The notes under the pieces: model-generated
What the model saw: only the letters and a program-made list of their open reading frames with translations
Database searches by the model: none
Told to the model about the DNA's origin: nothing
Shown: in pieces, positions 45,665-56,613 of the stretch
Layout: the number at the start of each line of letters is the position of its first letter
Numbering within the stretch: the first letter of the stretch is position 1
Made by a program: the position numbers and the translations under genes
Assembly (NCBI GenBank): GCA_963764695.1
Contig: CAVXTW010000017.1
Location: forward strand, 124,001 to 188,000
Direction of reading: 5' to 3'
Origin: DATFRY01 sp963764695
GTDB taxonomy: Bacteria > Myxococcota_A > Polyangia > Haliangiales > Haliangiaceae
DNA: 64,000 nt

Positions 45665-46638
45665 CCATCTCGCCCCCCCGTCCAGCTCTCGTCGCTGGCC
45701 CTGGCGCGCTGGCCGCCGTCCTGTTGCTGTCCGTGACAGGGCTGGCTGCCGGCTGCTCCGAGGGCTTCGATCCCTACAACCGCCTGGTCACGCCGCGCGT
45801 GCTCGCGATACGCAGCGAGCCGGTGGCGCCGGCGCCGGGCGAGTCAACAGTCATCGACGCGCTCTTTTACCTGCCGCCGGGCGACAGCGTGGCCAGCGTG
45901 ACCTGGAGCTGGTGTCCGTTCGCCGGGTCGGATGCGGAGGGCTATCCCTGCCTCATCTCCGAGCAGGAGCTGGCCGCGCTCAACGGCGGCTCCAGCCCGG
46001 TGCCGTCCTATGATCTGGGACAGGGCGAGACCGCGACGTTCGAGCACAGCCTCGATCCCGATCTCCTGGCCACGGTGTGCGAGACCGGCGCCGAGCAGGT
46101 GGTGGAGCTGCTCGACTGCGAGGGCGGCTTCCCGGTGCAGATCAAGCTCAGCCTGGTCACCGAGCAGGGCCGCCAGGTTGACAGCGTGCGGACCCTTCGC
46201 CTGCGCTTCGACGACACCCACGATCCGAACCAGAATCCGGTGGTGGAGGGGCTGCGCGCGGTCATCGACGACGCCGAGGAGGACATCGGCGACGAGCCGA
46301 GCGTCACGGTGCCGCGCAAGGAGGAGACCATCGTTCGCGCGCAGGTGCCGGCCGACGTGATCGAGACCTACACCGGCCTGGACGACGACGGCGCGCCGGA
46401 GGAGCGGGCCGAGGACCTCATCCTGACCTGGTTCGTGGAGAGCGGCGACACCGAGAGCGAGCGCACCGTCTTCATCGAGGACGTGGAGCCGCTCGAGGAC
46501 GCGACCCAGAACGAGTGGGAGCCGGACGGGACGGACGACTACCCGCGCGACACGTCGGAGATCGTCGTGGTCGTGCGCGACGACCGCGACGGCGTGGCCT
46601 GGCAGCGCGGCGTGGTCACCCTGGGAGACCCGCCATGA
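45661..46638 (+). CDS. Lipoprotein of the TonB operon
   Basis: 325 residues, GTG start overlapping the tonB stop. The signal peptide ends GLAAGC. The mature part is beta-rich and acidic, with an Ig-like look: LVTPRVLAIRSEPVAPAPGES is the start of a family of myxobacterial lipoproteins I recognise only by pattern, then TWSWCPF and LPPGDSVASV. Its stop overlaps the receptor ATG (ATGA). Position between tonB and the receptor implies a role in substrate capture at the cell surface, comparable to the SusD-like partners of other TonB receptors. That is inference. Confidence 0.7.
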   Translation: MTISPPRPALVAGPGALAAVLLLSVTGLAAGCSEGFDPYNRLVTPRVLAIRSEPVAPAPGESTVIDALFYLPPGDSVASVTWSWCPFAGSDAEGYPCLISEQELAALNGGSSPVPSYDLGQGETATFEHSLDPDLLATVCETGAEQVVELLDCEGGFPVQIKLSLVTEQGRQVDSVRTLRLRFDDTHDPNQNPVVEGLRAVIDDAEEDIGDEPSVTVPRKEETIVRAQVPADVIETYTGLDDDGAPEERAEDLILTWFVESGDTESERTVFIEDVEPLEDATQNEWEPDGTDDYPRDTSEIVVVVRDDRDGVAWQRGVVTLGDPP

Positions 46639-49322
46639 GGATCGCAACGGTCACCGCCATCGCGGTAGCGGCCATGGCAGGCACGGCCGCGGCCCAGCCG
46701 CCGCCCGGATCGGTCCCCGGCACCGGTGGGGCCCAGCAGGGACAGCAAGGACAGATCGAGGCCGGCAAGCTGAGCAAGGTCCCCAAGCAGACCAAGTTCG
46801 TCGAGGCGGAGTATCCAAAAGAGGCGTTCGAGAAGGGGATCGAGGCGGAGGTGATCCTGCTGCTCGACATCAGCGACAAGGGAAAAGTCGAGTCTGTCGG
46901 CATCGCGCAGCCGGCCGATCCGCCCGGCATGGGCTTCGACGAGGCCGCCCTGGCCGCGGCGCAGGACTGGGAGTTCGAGCCTGCCGAGCTCGACGGCAAG
47001 CCGCTGGCCGTGCAGATCACGTATCGCTACCGCTTCACCATCAAGACCCGCCCGGCGCCCGAGACACAGCCCGCGCCCCAGACCGGCACCGCGACGCAGC
47101 CTGCGGCTCCAGGCCGGACCGCGGTCAACTTCACCGGCGAGCTGATCGAGCGCGGCACCCGCCTGCCGCTGGCCGGCGTGGTGGTGACCGTGTTCCGCGA
47201 CGATGGCCAGAAGGCCACGGGCTTCGAGGCCAGCACCGACGCCGACGGCCGCTTCGTGTTCTACGATCTTTCGCCGGGACCGTGGAAGGTGCTGGCCGAG
47301 CCGCCCGGCTACTACCCGTACCGCACCACCGAGACCATCTCCGTCGGCCAGCGGGTCGACGCCACCTATCACGTCGAGAAGGCGTCGTACAACCCGTACG
47401 ACGTCACGGTGACAGCCTCGCGGCCTCGCAAGGAGGTGAGCCGCACGGTGATCGCGGCCGAGGAGATCGACAAGGTGCCGGGCGGCGCCGGCGATCCGCT
47501 GACCGTGGTGCAGAACTTCGCCGGCGTGGCGCGCAGCATCGAGGGCTTCCTGATCGTCCGCGGCTCGGCGCCGGAGGACTCGCAGTTCTTCCTCGACGGC
47601 ACCACGATCCCGTTCATCTACCACTTCGGCGGGCTCAAGAGCGTCTTCCCCAACGGCATCCTCGAGAGCATCGAGTTCTACCCGGGCAACTTCTCCCCCA
47701 TGTACGGGCGGGCGACCGGCGGCATCGTCGATGTGCGGGTCAAGGCGCTCCAGCCCAAGAAGGTGGGCGGCTACGCCGACGTGAGTCTGCTCGACACCGG
47801 CGTCTACCTCGAGGTCCCGCTGGGCGACAAGGGCGGCATCGCCGTCGCCGGACGGCGCAGCTACATCGACGGCGTGCTCAACCTGGCGGTGCCGTCGGAC
47901 GCGCCGGTCAGCCTGGTGACCGCGCCGGTCTACTACGACTTCCACCTGCTCGGCAACTACAGGCCCACCCCGGCCCACGACCTGCGCGCCTACTTCCTCC
48001 TGTCGGACGACCGCCTCGAGCTCCTGTTCGACAATCCGGCCGACATCGAACCCGGGTTCGAGGGCAACCGGATCAACAACTCGACCACCTCGTACCGCTC
48101 GCTGATGACCTATCGCTACGTGCCCGGGCAAAGGTTCGAGAACACGCTGCGGCTCTCGGCCGGGCGCGACCAGCTCAACCTGAGCGGCGGCCAGCTCCTC
48201 TTCGACCTGGACATCTACACCGCGCAGCTGCGCGACGCCGCGACCGTCCGCTTCGGTGACAGGTTCGCGCTGACGGTGGGTGCGGACGTCCTGTGGAGCA
48301 GCACCGACGCGCACATCGCGCTGCCGCTGCCGCCCAAGGAGGGGGAGCCGCCCGACATGTTCAACATCGAGGAGCTGGTCACCACCGACGTGAACAACCA
48401 GCGGTCGTGGAACCCGGCCGGCTTCATCGAGGCCGAGGTGCGGCCGATCCCGGATCTCCTGGTCCTGCCCGGAGTGCGCGTCGATCACTTCCAGCGCATC
48501 GACGAGACGGTGGCGCAGCCTCGCCTGACCGCGCGCTGGACGCTCACGCCCCAGGTGGTCGCCAAGGGCGGCGTGGGCCTGTTCGTGCAGGAGCCGCAGC
48601 TCGACGAGACCAACGAGGAGTTCGGCAACCCCGATCTGGAGGCGGAGCGCGCCCTGCACGCATCCGCCGGCGTGGAGGTCAAGCCGACCTCGTGGCTGAC
48701 CCTCGACCTGACCGGCTTTTACAAGAACCTGTGGCACCTGGTCAGCCCCACCGACGCAACGGTCATGGACGGCGACGTCATGGAGCCGCTGCAGCTCGAC
48801 AACGGCGGGACCGGCGAGGTGTACGGCGCCGAGCTGATCGTGCGCCACGACTTCAACGCCAACCTGAGCGGCTGGCTCACCTACACGCTGTCGCACGCCG
48901 AGCGGCTCGACAGCGACGCGACCGAGTCGCGGCTGTTCGACTTCGACCAGACCCACATCGTCAACCTCGTCGCGAGCTACGTCCTGCCGCGCAACTGGCT
49001 GGTGAGCGGGCGGTTCCGTCTGGTCAGCGGCAACCCCAGCACGCCAGTGGTCGGCTCGGTCTACAACGCGACCCGCGACGAGTACCGGCCGATCTACGGC
49101 GAGACCAACAGCGACCGCGATCGCTCGTTCCAGCAGCTCGATCTGCGCATCGACAAGCGCTGGATCTACCAGAACTGGATCTTCGGCGCGTACATCGACA
49201 TCCAGAACGTCTTCAACTACGAGAACTCGGAAGGCCTGTCGTACAACTACGACTACAGCGAGACCGACTCGCAGACCGGCCTGCCGCTCTTGACCATCTT
49301 CGGCCTCAAGGCGGAGTTCTGA
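46635..49322 (+). CDS. TonB-dependent receptor with its own N-terminal TonB-like domain
   Basis: 895 residues from ATG 46635. The signal peptide ends GTAAAQ. Residues ~45-137 are a TonB C-terminal domain (FVEAEYPKEAFEKGIEAEV with Tyr-Pro 60-61, through WEFEPAELDGKPLAVQITYRYRFTI). A Pro/Thr/Gln linker is followed by a carboxypeptidase-regulatory-like Ig domain (FTGELIERGTRLPLAGVVV, 166-250), a plug (VTVTASRPRKEV, VVQNFAGVARSIEGFLIVRG) and a 22-strand-type barrel ending FGLKAEF. The plug reads as complete. A receptor that includes a TonB-like domain is unusual and is treated as a finding. The transported compound is unknown. Confidence 0.9.
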   Translation: MRIATVTAIAVAAMAGTAAAQPPPGSVPGTGGAQQGQQGQIEAGKLSKVPKQTKFVEAEYPKEAFEKGIEAEVILLLDISDKGKVESVGIAQPADPPGMGFDEAALAAAQDWEFEPAELDGKPLAVQITYRYRFTIKTRPAPETQPAPQTGTATQPAAPGRTAVNFTGELIERGTRLPLAGVVVTVFRDDGQKATGFEASTDADGRFVFYDLSPGPWKVLAEPPGYYPYRTTETISVGQRVDATYHVEKASYNPYDVTVTASRPRKEVSRTVIAAEEIDKVPGGAGDPLTVVQNFAGVARSIEGFLIVRGSAPEDSQFFLDGTTIPFIYHFGGLKSVFPNGILESIEFYPGNFSPMYGRATGGIVDVRVKALQPKKVGGYADVSLLDTGVYLEVPLGDKGGIAVAGRRSYIDGVLNLAVPSDAPVSLVTAPVYYDFHLLGNYRPTPAHDLRAYFLLSDDRLELLFDNPADIEPGFEGNRINNSTTSYRSLMTYRYVPGQRFENTLRLSAGRDQLNLSGGQLLFDLDIYTAQLRDAATVRFGDRFALTVGADVLWSSTDAHIALPLPPKEGEPPDMFNIEELVTTDVNNQRSWNPAGFIEAEVRPIPDLLVLPGVRVDHFQRIDETVAQPRLTARWTLTPQVVAKGGVGLFVQEPQLDETNEEFGNPDLEAERALHASAGVEVKPTSWLTLDLTGFYKNLWHLVSPTDATVMDGDVMEPLQLDNGGTGEVYGAELIVRHDFNANLSGWLTYTLSHAERLDSDATESRLFDFDQTHIVNLVASYVLPRNWLVSGRFRLVSGNPSTPVVGSVYNATRDEYRPIYGETNSDRDRSFQQLDLRIDKRWIYQNWIFGAYIDIQNVFNYENSEGLSYNYDYSETDSQTGLPLLTIFGLKAEF

Positions 49323-49324
49323 TC

Positions 49325-49948
49325 ATGCCCATGCGAACCGGCGTCTCCATCGTCCTGGCCGTCGCACTCCTGTCGACGGCATCGTCCGCGCGGGCCCAGG
49401 ATCTCCAGGAACCGCGCGAGCGCCAGGGCTACTACGTGGCCGGCGGCATGCACGCGGCGCTCAACTACAACCGCGACGAGGGCAAGGAGCTGGGCCCTTG
49501 GCCCGGCTACGGCACCACCATCCGGCTGGGGCAGATGCTGACCCGGAGGCTCGGCCTGGGCATGCAGATCGATACGGCGGGCGTGTCGGGCGACGGCGTG
49601 ACCGCGAGCCTGCTCGGCTTCGGCGTGTCCGGCCAGGTCGAGATCGCGACGAACCTGGCGCTGCACGCCGGCATCGGGCTCGGCGTGCTGAGCGTCGACG
49701 ATCCGGACGAGGACGAGCTTTCCGGCGGCTACGGCGCGGCCTACTCGCTGGCGCTGACCTACGACTGGTTTCCGGTCACCCGCCGGACCGGCGGCTGGGC
49801 GTTCACGCCGGGCCTGCGCCTGCGCGCGGTGCCGAGCGACACCATCGACGCCTTCGGAGTGATGCTCGGCCTCGAGATCTCGTACTGGTCGGGGCTGCCC
49901 CGCAACCAGCTCGCGCTGCCCGACTCCGAGGCCTACTCCAGGCGCTGA
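49325..49948 (+). CDS. Small outer-membrane beta-barrel protein of the TonB operon
   Basis: 207 residues from ATG 49325, 2 bp after the receptor stop. The signal peptide ends SSARAQ. The rest is alternating strands (YYVAGGMHAALNYN, GLGMQIDTAGVSGDGVTASLLGFGVSGQVEIA, LALHAGIGLGVLSV, YGAAYSLALTYDWF, VMLGLEISYWSG) typical of 8-stranded OmpA/OmpW-like barrels. The terminal residues are charged rather than aromatic. Last gene of the unit, convergent with lon 4 bp apart. Confidence 0.7.
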   Translation: MPMRTGVSIVLAVALLSTASSARAQDLQEPRERQGYYVAGGMHAALNYNRDEGKELGPWPGYGTTIRLGQMLTRRLGLGMQIDTAGVSGDGVTASLLGFGVSGQVEIATNLALHAGIGLGVLSVDDPDEDELSGGYGAAYSLALTYDWFPVTRRTGGWAFTPGLRLRAVPSDTIDAFGVMLGLEISYWSGLPRNQLALPDSEAYSRR

Positions 49949-49952
49949 TCGC

Positions 49953-52352
<2,400 letters not shown>

Positions 52353-52573
52353 GGGGCTCTGTCACAGCAACCCCTGTACCGGGCCGGACGCCCGTGTTTC
52401 CTGCGGGAAGCGGCGAGGACGGTGGCGTCTCGACACGGTGCACGCCCTGGTGAGTCGCCAGCGCTCGCTGGGTTCGCGTCAGGTCTGGCTGTGGCGTCGC
52501 TTGCAGGCGCGCCCGGCTGGCATCCCGGTTGCTCCCTGCTGGCTTCGTTCGCTTCGCATCGGCGTGGCGATCG

Positions 52574-52604
52574 GCGGCCCGGGCGGGCCGCTCGACGGGT
52601 CGAG
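52574..52604. terminator. Two adjoining hairpins in the 52353-52737 gap
   Basis: The 385-bp gap between lon and the response-regulator gene has no credible gene. It holds GCGGCCC-gggc-GGGCCGC (52574-52591) and directly after it CTCGA-cggg-TCGAG (52591-52604) followed by TTT on the plus strand. Minus-strand transcription from 52738 would also cross them. A third, weaker pair (GGCGGC/GCCGCC) lies near 52690. They may end the two-component operon before lon; no strong U-tract is present. Confidence 0.3.
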
Positions 52605-52737
52605 TTTCCTCGCCGGGAGGAGAGAACCGACAGAGGAGCCAGGAAGCTCCGCGGAACGAACCGCCAGAGAGCCCATCGACTCGCCGGGCGGCTCACCCGG
52701 GCCGCCGATCGCCGGAGTGGGGGGCGCCCCCTCGAGA

Positions 52738-53460
52738 TCACAGCCAGGCGCTGCGCAGGCGTGCGGCGTAGCGCCGGCTCATCGGCAGCGCTTCCTCGGC
52801 GCCGCGCACGAACACGCGGAAGCTTTCGTCGCCGGCCGGCTCGATGCGAAGCACGTGATCGAGATTGACGATGGCGGCGCGGTGGATGCGCACGAAGCTG
52901 CGCGGCGGCAGGCGGGTCTCCCACTCGCGTAGCGGGCGCGGCGACAGCAGCTGCTTGCCGTCCTCGAGCACGACCTCGGCGTAGTCGTCGGCGCCGCGCA
53001 GGCACACGATGGCGCGCACGCGCACGAAGCGGGCGGCGCGGCCGTGGTGCAGGAACAGGTGATCGTCGAGCTCGAGCCGCGCGGTGGTGGGCGGCGGTGC
53101 GGCGGGCGCGAGGGTCAGGCGGCCGACGGTGAGGGCCAGGCGGTCCGGGTGGACCGGCTTGAGCAGGTAGTCGAGCGCGTTGACCTCGAAGGCGCGGATG
53201 GCGTGCACGTCGTGGGCGGTGACGAACACGACGTGGCCGCGCACGTCGCACGCGTCGAGAAGCTCGAAGCCGGATCGCTTCGGCATCTGGATGTCGAGGA
53301 AGATGACGTCCGGGTCGAGCTTGCTCACCATGGCGGCGGCCTCGTCGACCGAGGCGGCCTGGCCGACCACGGAGATGGCCGGATGGGCGGCGAGCAGGTG
53401 GGTGAGCTCGCGCCGGGCCAGACGCTCGTCGTCGACGAGGATGGCGGTGCGCTTCTTCAC
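52738..53460 (-). CDS. LytTR-type response regulator
   Basis: 240 residues, GTG start at 53460. The receiver domain (1-115) has the acidic pair in ILVDDERLAR, the phospho-Asp in VIFLDIQMPKRSG, Thr/Ala in VFVTAHD and Lys in YLLKPVHP. The C-terminal LytTR DNA-binding domain has VCLRGADDYAEVVLEDGKQL, FVRIHRAAIVNLDHVLRI and PMSRRYAARLR. Such regulators bind paired short repeats upstream of targets such as exported factors and transporters. The start codon overlaps the kinase stop (GTGA). Confidence 0.95.
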   Translation of the reverse strand: MKKRTAILVDDERLARRELTHLLAAHPAISVVGQAASVDEAAAMVSKLDPDVIFLDIQMPKRSGFELLDACDVRGHVVFVTAHDVHAIRAFEVNALDYLLKPVHPDRLALTVGRLTLAPAAPPPTTARLELDDHLFLHHGRAARFVRVRAIVCLRGADDYAEVVLEDGKQLLSPRPLREWETRLPPRSFVRIHRAAIVNLDHVLRIEPAGDESFRVFVRGAEEALPMSRRYAARLRSAWL

Positions 53461-54536
53461 GGGGTGGACTCCTCGCCGTTGCCGGCGCCGTCGGCGGGCT
53501 GGCCGCTGTCGAGATCGAGCAGCATGACCGCGCGCACCCAGCCGCCGTCCTCGCCGATCGACAGCGAGTGGCGGTCCGGATAGATGTGGCGCAGCCGCTC
53601 GCGCAGGTTGCGCAGGCCGGTGCCGGTGCCGTTGCCGGTGGCCGGGCGCGGGGCGTCGGACAGCCACCGGCCGGTGTTGGCCACCTCGACGCGCAGCTGG
53701 TTGCCGTCGCGCCGCGCCCGCACCTCGACGCGCAGCGGACGGCCGCTGGTCTCGAGACCGTACTTGACCGAGTTCTCGACCAGCGGGTGGATGAGAAAGC
53801 CGGGCAAGGGTGCCGCCGCCGCCGCCGGGTCGACGTCGAGGACCACCTCGAGGTTGTCCTCGAAGCGGATCTTCTGGATGTCGAGGTAGTTGCGGATGGC
53901 GGAGATCTCGTCGCCCAGGCTGAGGTCGGTCTCGTGGGCGGTGCGCAGCGAGTAGCGAAACAGCTCCGACAGCTGGGTGACCATGCGGCGCGCCGAGGCG
54001 GTGTTCTCGTCGATGAGGGCGCGCAGCGAGTTGAGCGCGTTGAACAGGAAGTGCGGGTTGACCTGGTAGCGCAGCATGGCCAGCTGCGCCTCGGTGGCCA
54101 GCGCGGTGGCCCGCAGCGCGCGCTCGGCCTCGACATCGGCGCGGTCGCGGTAGGCGAAGCTGAAGTAGAGGGCGCTCCACGCCACCAGCACGAAGAACGG
54201 ATACAGCGCCGAGCGCGGCATCTCCGCCTCGAACAGCGGCCACGAATACATGAGCCGGATGCCGATCTCCCAGGCCAGGCCGGCGACCAGCGACGCGACC
54301 AGCGCCACCCCGCCCAGCGCGGGCAGGCTCAGGCGCGGCAGCAGGCGGCGATAGAGCAGGTGCAGGAGCAGCGAGCAGCCGCAGCCGATGGCCGCCTTGC
54401 CCAGCTTGTGCTCGAACATGACGACCTGGGCCAGCAGCCCGGAATCGGGCATCCCCGGCACCGCGCTCAGGTGGTTGGCCAGCGCGTAGAACGTCCACCA
54501 GAGGAGCTGGGCCGTCCAGAAGCCGGTGCGGGTCAC
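53457..54536 (-). CDS. LytS/YehU-type sensor histidine kinase
   Basis: 359 residues. Four hydrophobic helices in the first ~130 residues form a membrane sensor without a large periplasmic domain. The His_kinase segment has the phospho-acceptor motif NPHFLFNALNSLRALI, and the ATP-binding domain shows LIHPLVENSVKYGL (N box) and GTGLRNLRERL (G box). Cognate partner of the LytTR regulator, with overlapping genes. The ligand is unknown and no adjacent permease suggests one. Confidence 0.93.
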   Translation of the reverse strand: MTRTGFWTAQLLWWTFYALANHLSAVPGMPDSGLLAQVVMFEHKLGKAAIGCGCSLLLHLLYRRLLPRLSLPALGGVALVASLVAGLAWEIGIRLMYSWPLFEAEMPRSALYPFFVLVAWSALYFSFAYRDRADVEAERALRATALATEAQLAMLRYQVNPHFLFNALNSLRALIDENTASARRMVTQLSELFRYSLRTAHETDLSLGDEISAIRNYLDIQKIRFEDNLEVVLDVDPAAAAAPLPGFLIHPLVENSVKYGLETSGRPLRVEVRARRDGNQLRVEVANTGRWLSDAPRPATGNGTGTGLRNLRERLRHIYPDRHSLSIGEDGGWVRAVMLLDLDSGQPADGAGNGEESTP

Positions 54537-54665
54537 GGCTCGAGGATAGCGCGGCGCGTGGAGCGGATCATGAGGCGAGCGTAGCGGCGCCGGAGGGGCC
54601 GGCGCGGCGGGTCCGGCGGGCGGCGTCTGTCGTCGGTGAACGGCGGCGCGCCGGTGAACGGGCGG

Positions 54666-55775
54666 TCAGGAGCCCGGCTCTTCGTCCTCGTCGTCCTGGC
54701 CGCCGCTGCGGTCGCCCAGCCACCCCCGGTGGCGGAAGTACAGCAACAGGGTCACGCTCGAGACCAGCATGAAGCCCAGCGCGGCCGGGTAGCCCCAGCG
54801 CGCGTGCAGCTCCGGCATGTGCTCGAAGTTCATGCCGTAGATCCCGGCCACGAAGGTCAGCGGGATGAAGATGCTGGCCATGATGGTCAGGACCTTCATG
54901 ACCTCGTTGGTGCGGTTGCCGACGATCGAGAGGTAGGTGTTGAGCAGGCCGTTGATGAGCTCGCGGTTGGAGTCGAGCACGTCGACAAGCTGGGCGCAGT
55001 GATCGGTCGTGTCGCGCAGGTAGACCCGCACCTCCTCGGAGATGAAGCGGTTCGGATCGCGCAGCAGGCGGTTGAGCGCCTCGAGCTGCGGCCAAAGCGA
55101 GCGGCGCAGCACGACCAGGTCGTTCTTGACCCGGTTGAGCCGGTCGAGCGTCATGCGCGTCGGGTTGCCGGTCAGCACGCGGTCCTCGAGGCGCTCGAGC
55201 CTGTCGCTGAGCGCCTCCATGACCGGGTAGTAGGCATCGATGATGGCGTCGAGCAGGGCGTAGGCCAGGAAGTCGGCCACGTGCGAGCGGACCGGGGCGC
55301 GCGGATCGCGGCAGCGGGTGCGCAGCGGATCGAGGACGTCGCCGTAGCGCTCCTGGAACGACAGGACGTAGTTTTCGCCCAGGAAGATGGCGACCTGCTC
55401 GCGCTCGATGTCGTAGGGCGAGGTCATGCGCACCATGCGCGTGATGAATAACAGGTTCTCGTCGTACTCCTCGGCCTTGGGCCGCTGCGGCGTGTTGACC
55501 ACGTCCTCGAGCGCGAGCGGGTGGATGTTGAAGATCTCGGCCATGCGGCGCAGGAGCGGCTCGTCGCCCAGCCCCTGCACGTCGATCCACGTCACCTGAT
55601 CCGGCACGAGCAGGGCCGCCATCTGCTCCGCGCTGTCGATGTCGACCTCGCGCTCGTCCTCGCGCGTGTACTGGATGACGTGGATCTTGGGCGGCAGCGC
55701 GTCTTCGGACACGACGAGTGTCCCCGGCCTCGACCCGGCCGGTGGGTGGCGCTTGCGGAAGACGGTGAGGTTCAT
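54666..55775 (-). CDS. corA: CorA-type magnesium/cobalt transporter
   Basis: 369 residues from ATG 55775. A long acidic cytoplasmic funnel domain with stalk helices (DYENLL-like AEEYDENLLFITRMV, then RLERLEDRVL and YLRDTTDHCAQLVDVLDSNRELI) leads to two transmembrane helices. The pore signature GMN is in AGIYGMNFEHMPEL. The C-terminal tail after the second helix is longer than usual and acidic (GGQDDEDEEPGS). Expected to import Mg2+ as a pentamer. Divergent from the Cys-rich lipoprotein. Confidence 0.95.
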   Translation of the reverse strand: MNLTVFRKRHPPAGSRPGTLVVSEDALPPKIHVIQYTREDEREVDIDSAEQMAALLVPDQVTWIDVQGLGDEPLLRRMAEIFNIHPLALEDVVNTPQRPKAEEYDENLLFITRMVRMTSPYDIEREQVAIFLGENYVLSFQERYGDVLDPLRTRCRDPRAPVRSHVADFLAYALLDAIIDAYYPVMEALSDRLERLEDRVLTGNPTRMTLDRLNRVKNDLVVLRRSLWPQLEALNRLLRDPNRFISEEVRVYLRDTTDHCAQLVDVLDSNRELINGLLNTYLSIVGNRTNEVMKVLTIMASIFIPLTFVAGIYGMNFEHMPELHARWGYPAALGFMLVSSVTLLLYFRHRGWLGDRSGGQDDEDEEPGS

Positions 55776-55859
55776 CTTGTGGCGGAGCTTTTTGAGGCGA
55801 GTACGCGACTTCCGACTCCTTCCAGGACGTTTCGCGAGGATGCTTCCGGAGGCGACCGA

Positions 55860-56513
55860 ATGCAACTGCGTGCTAGGTTCGGCGGCATGTGCCGGTTCTC
55901 GCGCACCCTCGCCGTCCTCTCCGTGCTCACCGCCGGTCTGCTCGCCTCCTGCTCGAGGCAGGACCGCAAGGGTGAGCAGGCTCCAGCCGCGCAGGTGGAG
56001 CCATCCGCCGCGAAGGGACCCGCGGCGAGCCCCGCCGCGCAGGAGCCACCCGCGGAAGAGCCGGCCACTCCTGTCGAGCCGGAGGCCGAGCCGCCGGTGC
56101 AGGCGGAGCCGCCGCCCGCCGAGGCGAAGCCGACCGAGCCGACCGGTGGCGAGGAGCGCGCCGAGCCGACACCGCCCGAGCCGGAGCCGCGCGCCGAGCC
56201 TCGAGCACCGCGCGAGCCTCGAGCGCCGCGCGAGCCTCGAGCGCCGCGCGAGCCGGAGACTGACAATCCACCGAGCGAGCCGGATCAGGTGCCGGCGTCC
56301 AAGGGTGGCTCGAAGCCCGGCCAGGGCGAGCCGTGCGACGGCGGCAGCTGTGCGAATGGGCTGAGCTGCGTCGAGTACTACGGCATCGCGGGCGCGCGCG
56401 GCCCGAAGATGAGCTCGTGCGAGATCCGCTGCCCGGCGGGCAAGGGCTGCCCGGCCGGCCAGCACTGCGCGACCATCTCCGACGGGCCCGGCCAGGTCTG
56501 CCGCCCGCACTGA
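55860..56513 (+). CDS. Lipoprotein with repeat linker and Cys-rich C-terminal domain
   Basis: 217 residues; ATG 55860 has GGAGG eight bases upstream (55887 is an alternative). The lipobox is LLASC. A ~110-residue Pro/Glu/Ala linker includes an 18-bp x 3 tandem repeat (56196-56249, EPRAPR units), then a ~60-residue domain with eight cysteines (PCDGGSCANGLSC, SCEIRCPAGKGCPAGQHC, VCRPH). This resembles the short disulfide-knot domains in myxobacterial surface proteins. The long linker would lift the domain off the outer membrane. The repeat could vary in number between strains. Confidence 0.75.
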   Translation: MQLRARFGGMCRFSRTLAVLSVLTAGLLASCSRQDRKGEQAPAAQVEPSAAKGPAASPAAQEPPAEEPATPVEPEAEPPVQAEPPPAEAKPTEPTGGEERAEPTPPEPEPRAEPRAPREPRAPREPRAPREPETDNPPSEPDQVPASKGGSKPGQGEPCDGGSCANGLSCVEYYGIAGARGPKMSSCEIRCPAGKGCPAGQHCATISDGPGQVCRPH

Positions 56514-56613
56514 CGCGGACGGCGCCGACGGTGTCCCACTGAACAGCGAGCCGCCGCCGGACCGAAGTTTCGACGACGCCTGGCAAACACCGGCAGGGTG
56601 ATAAGGTAGGTGC

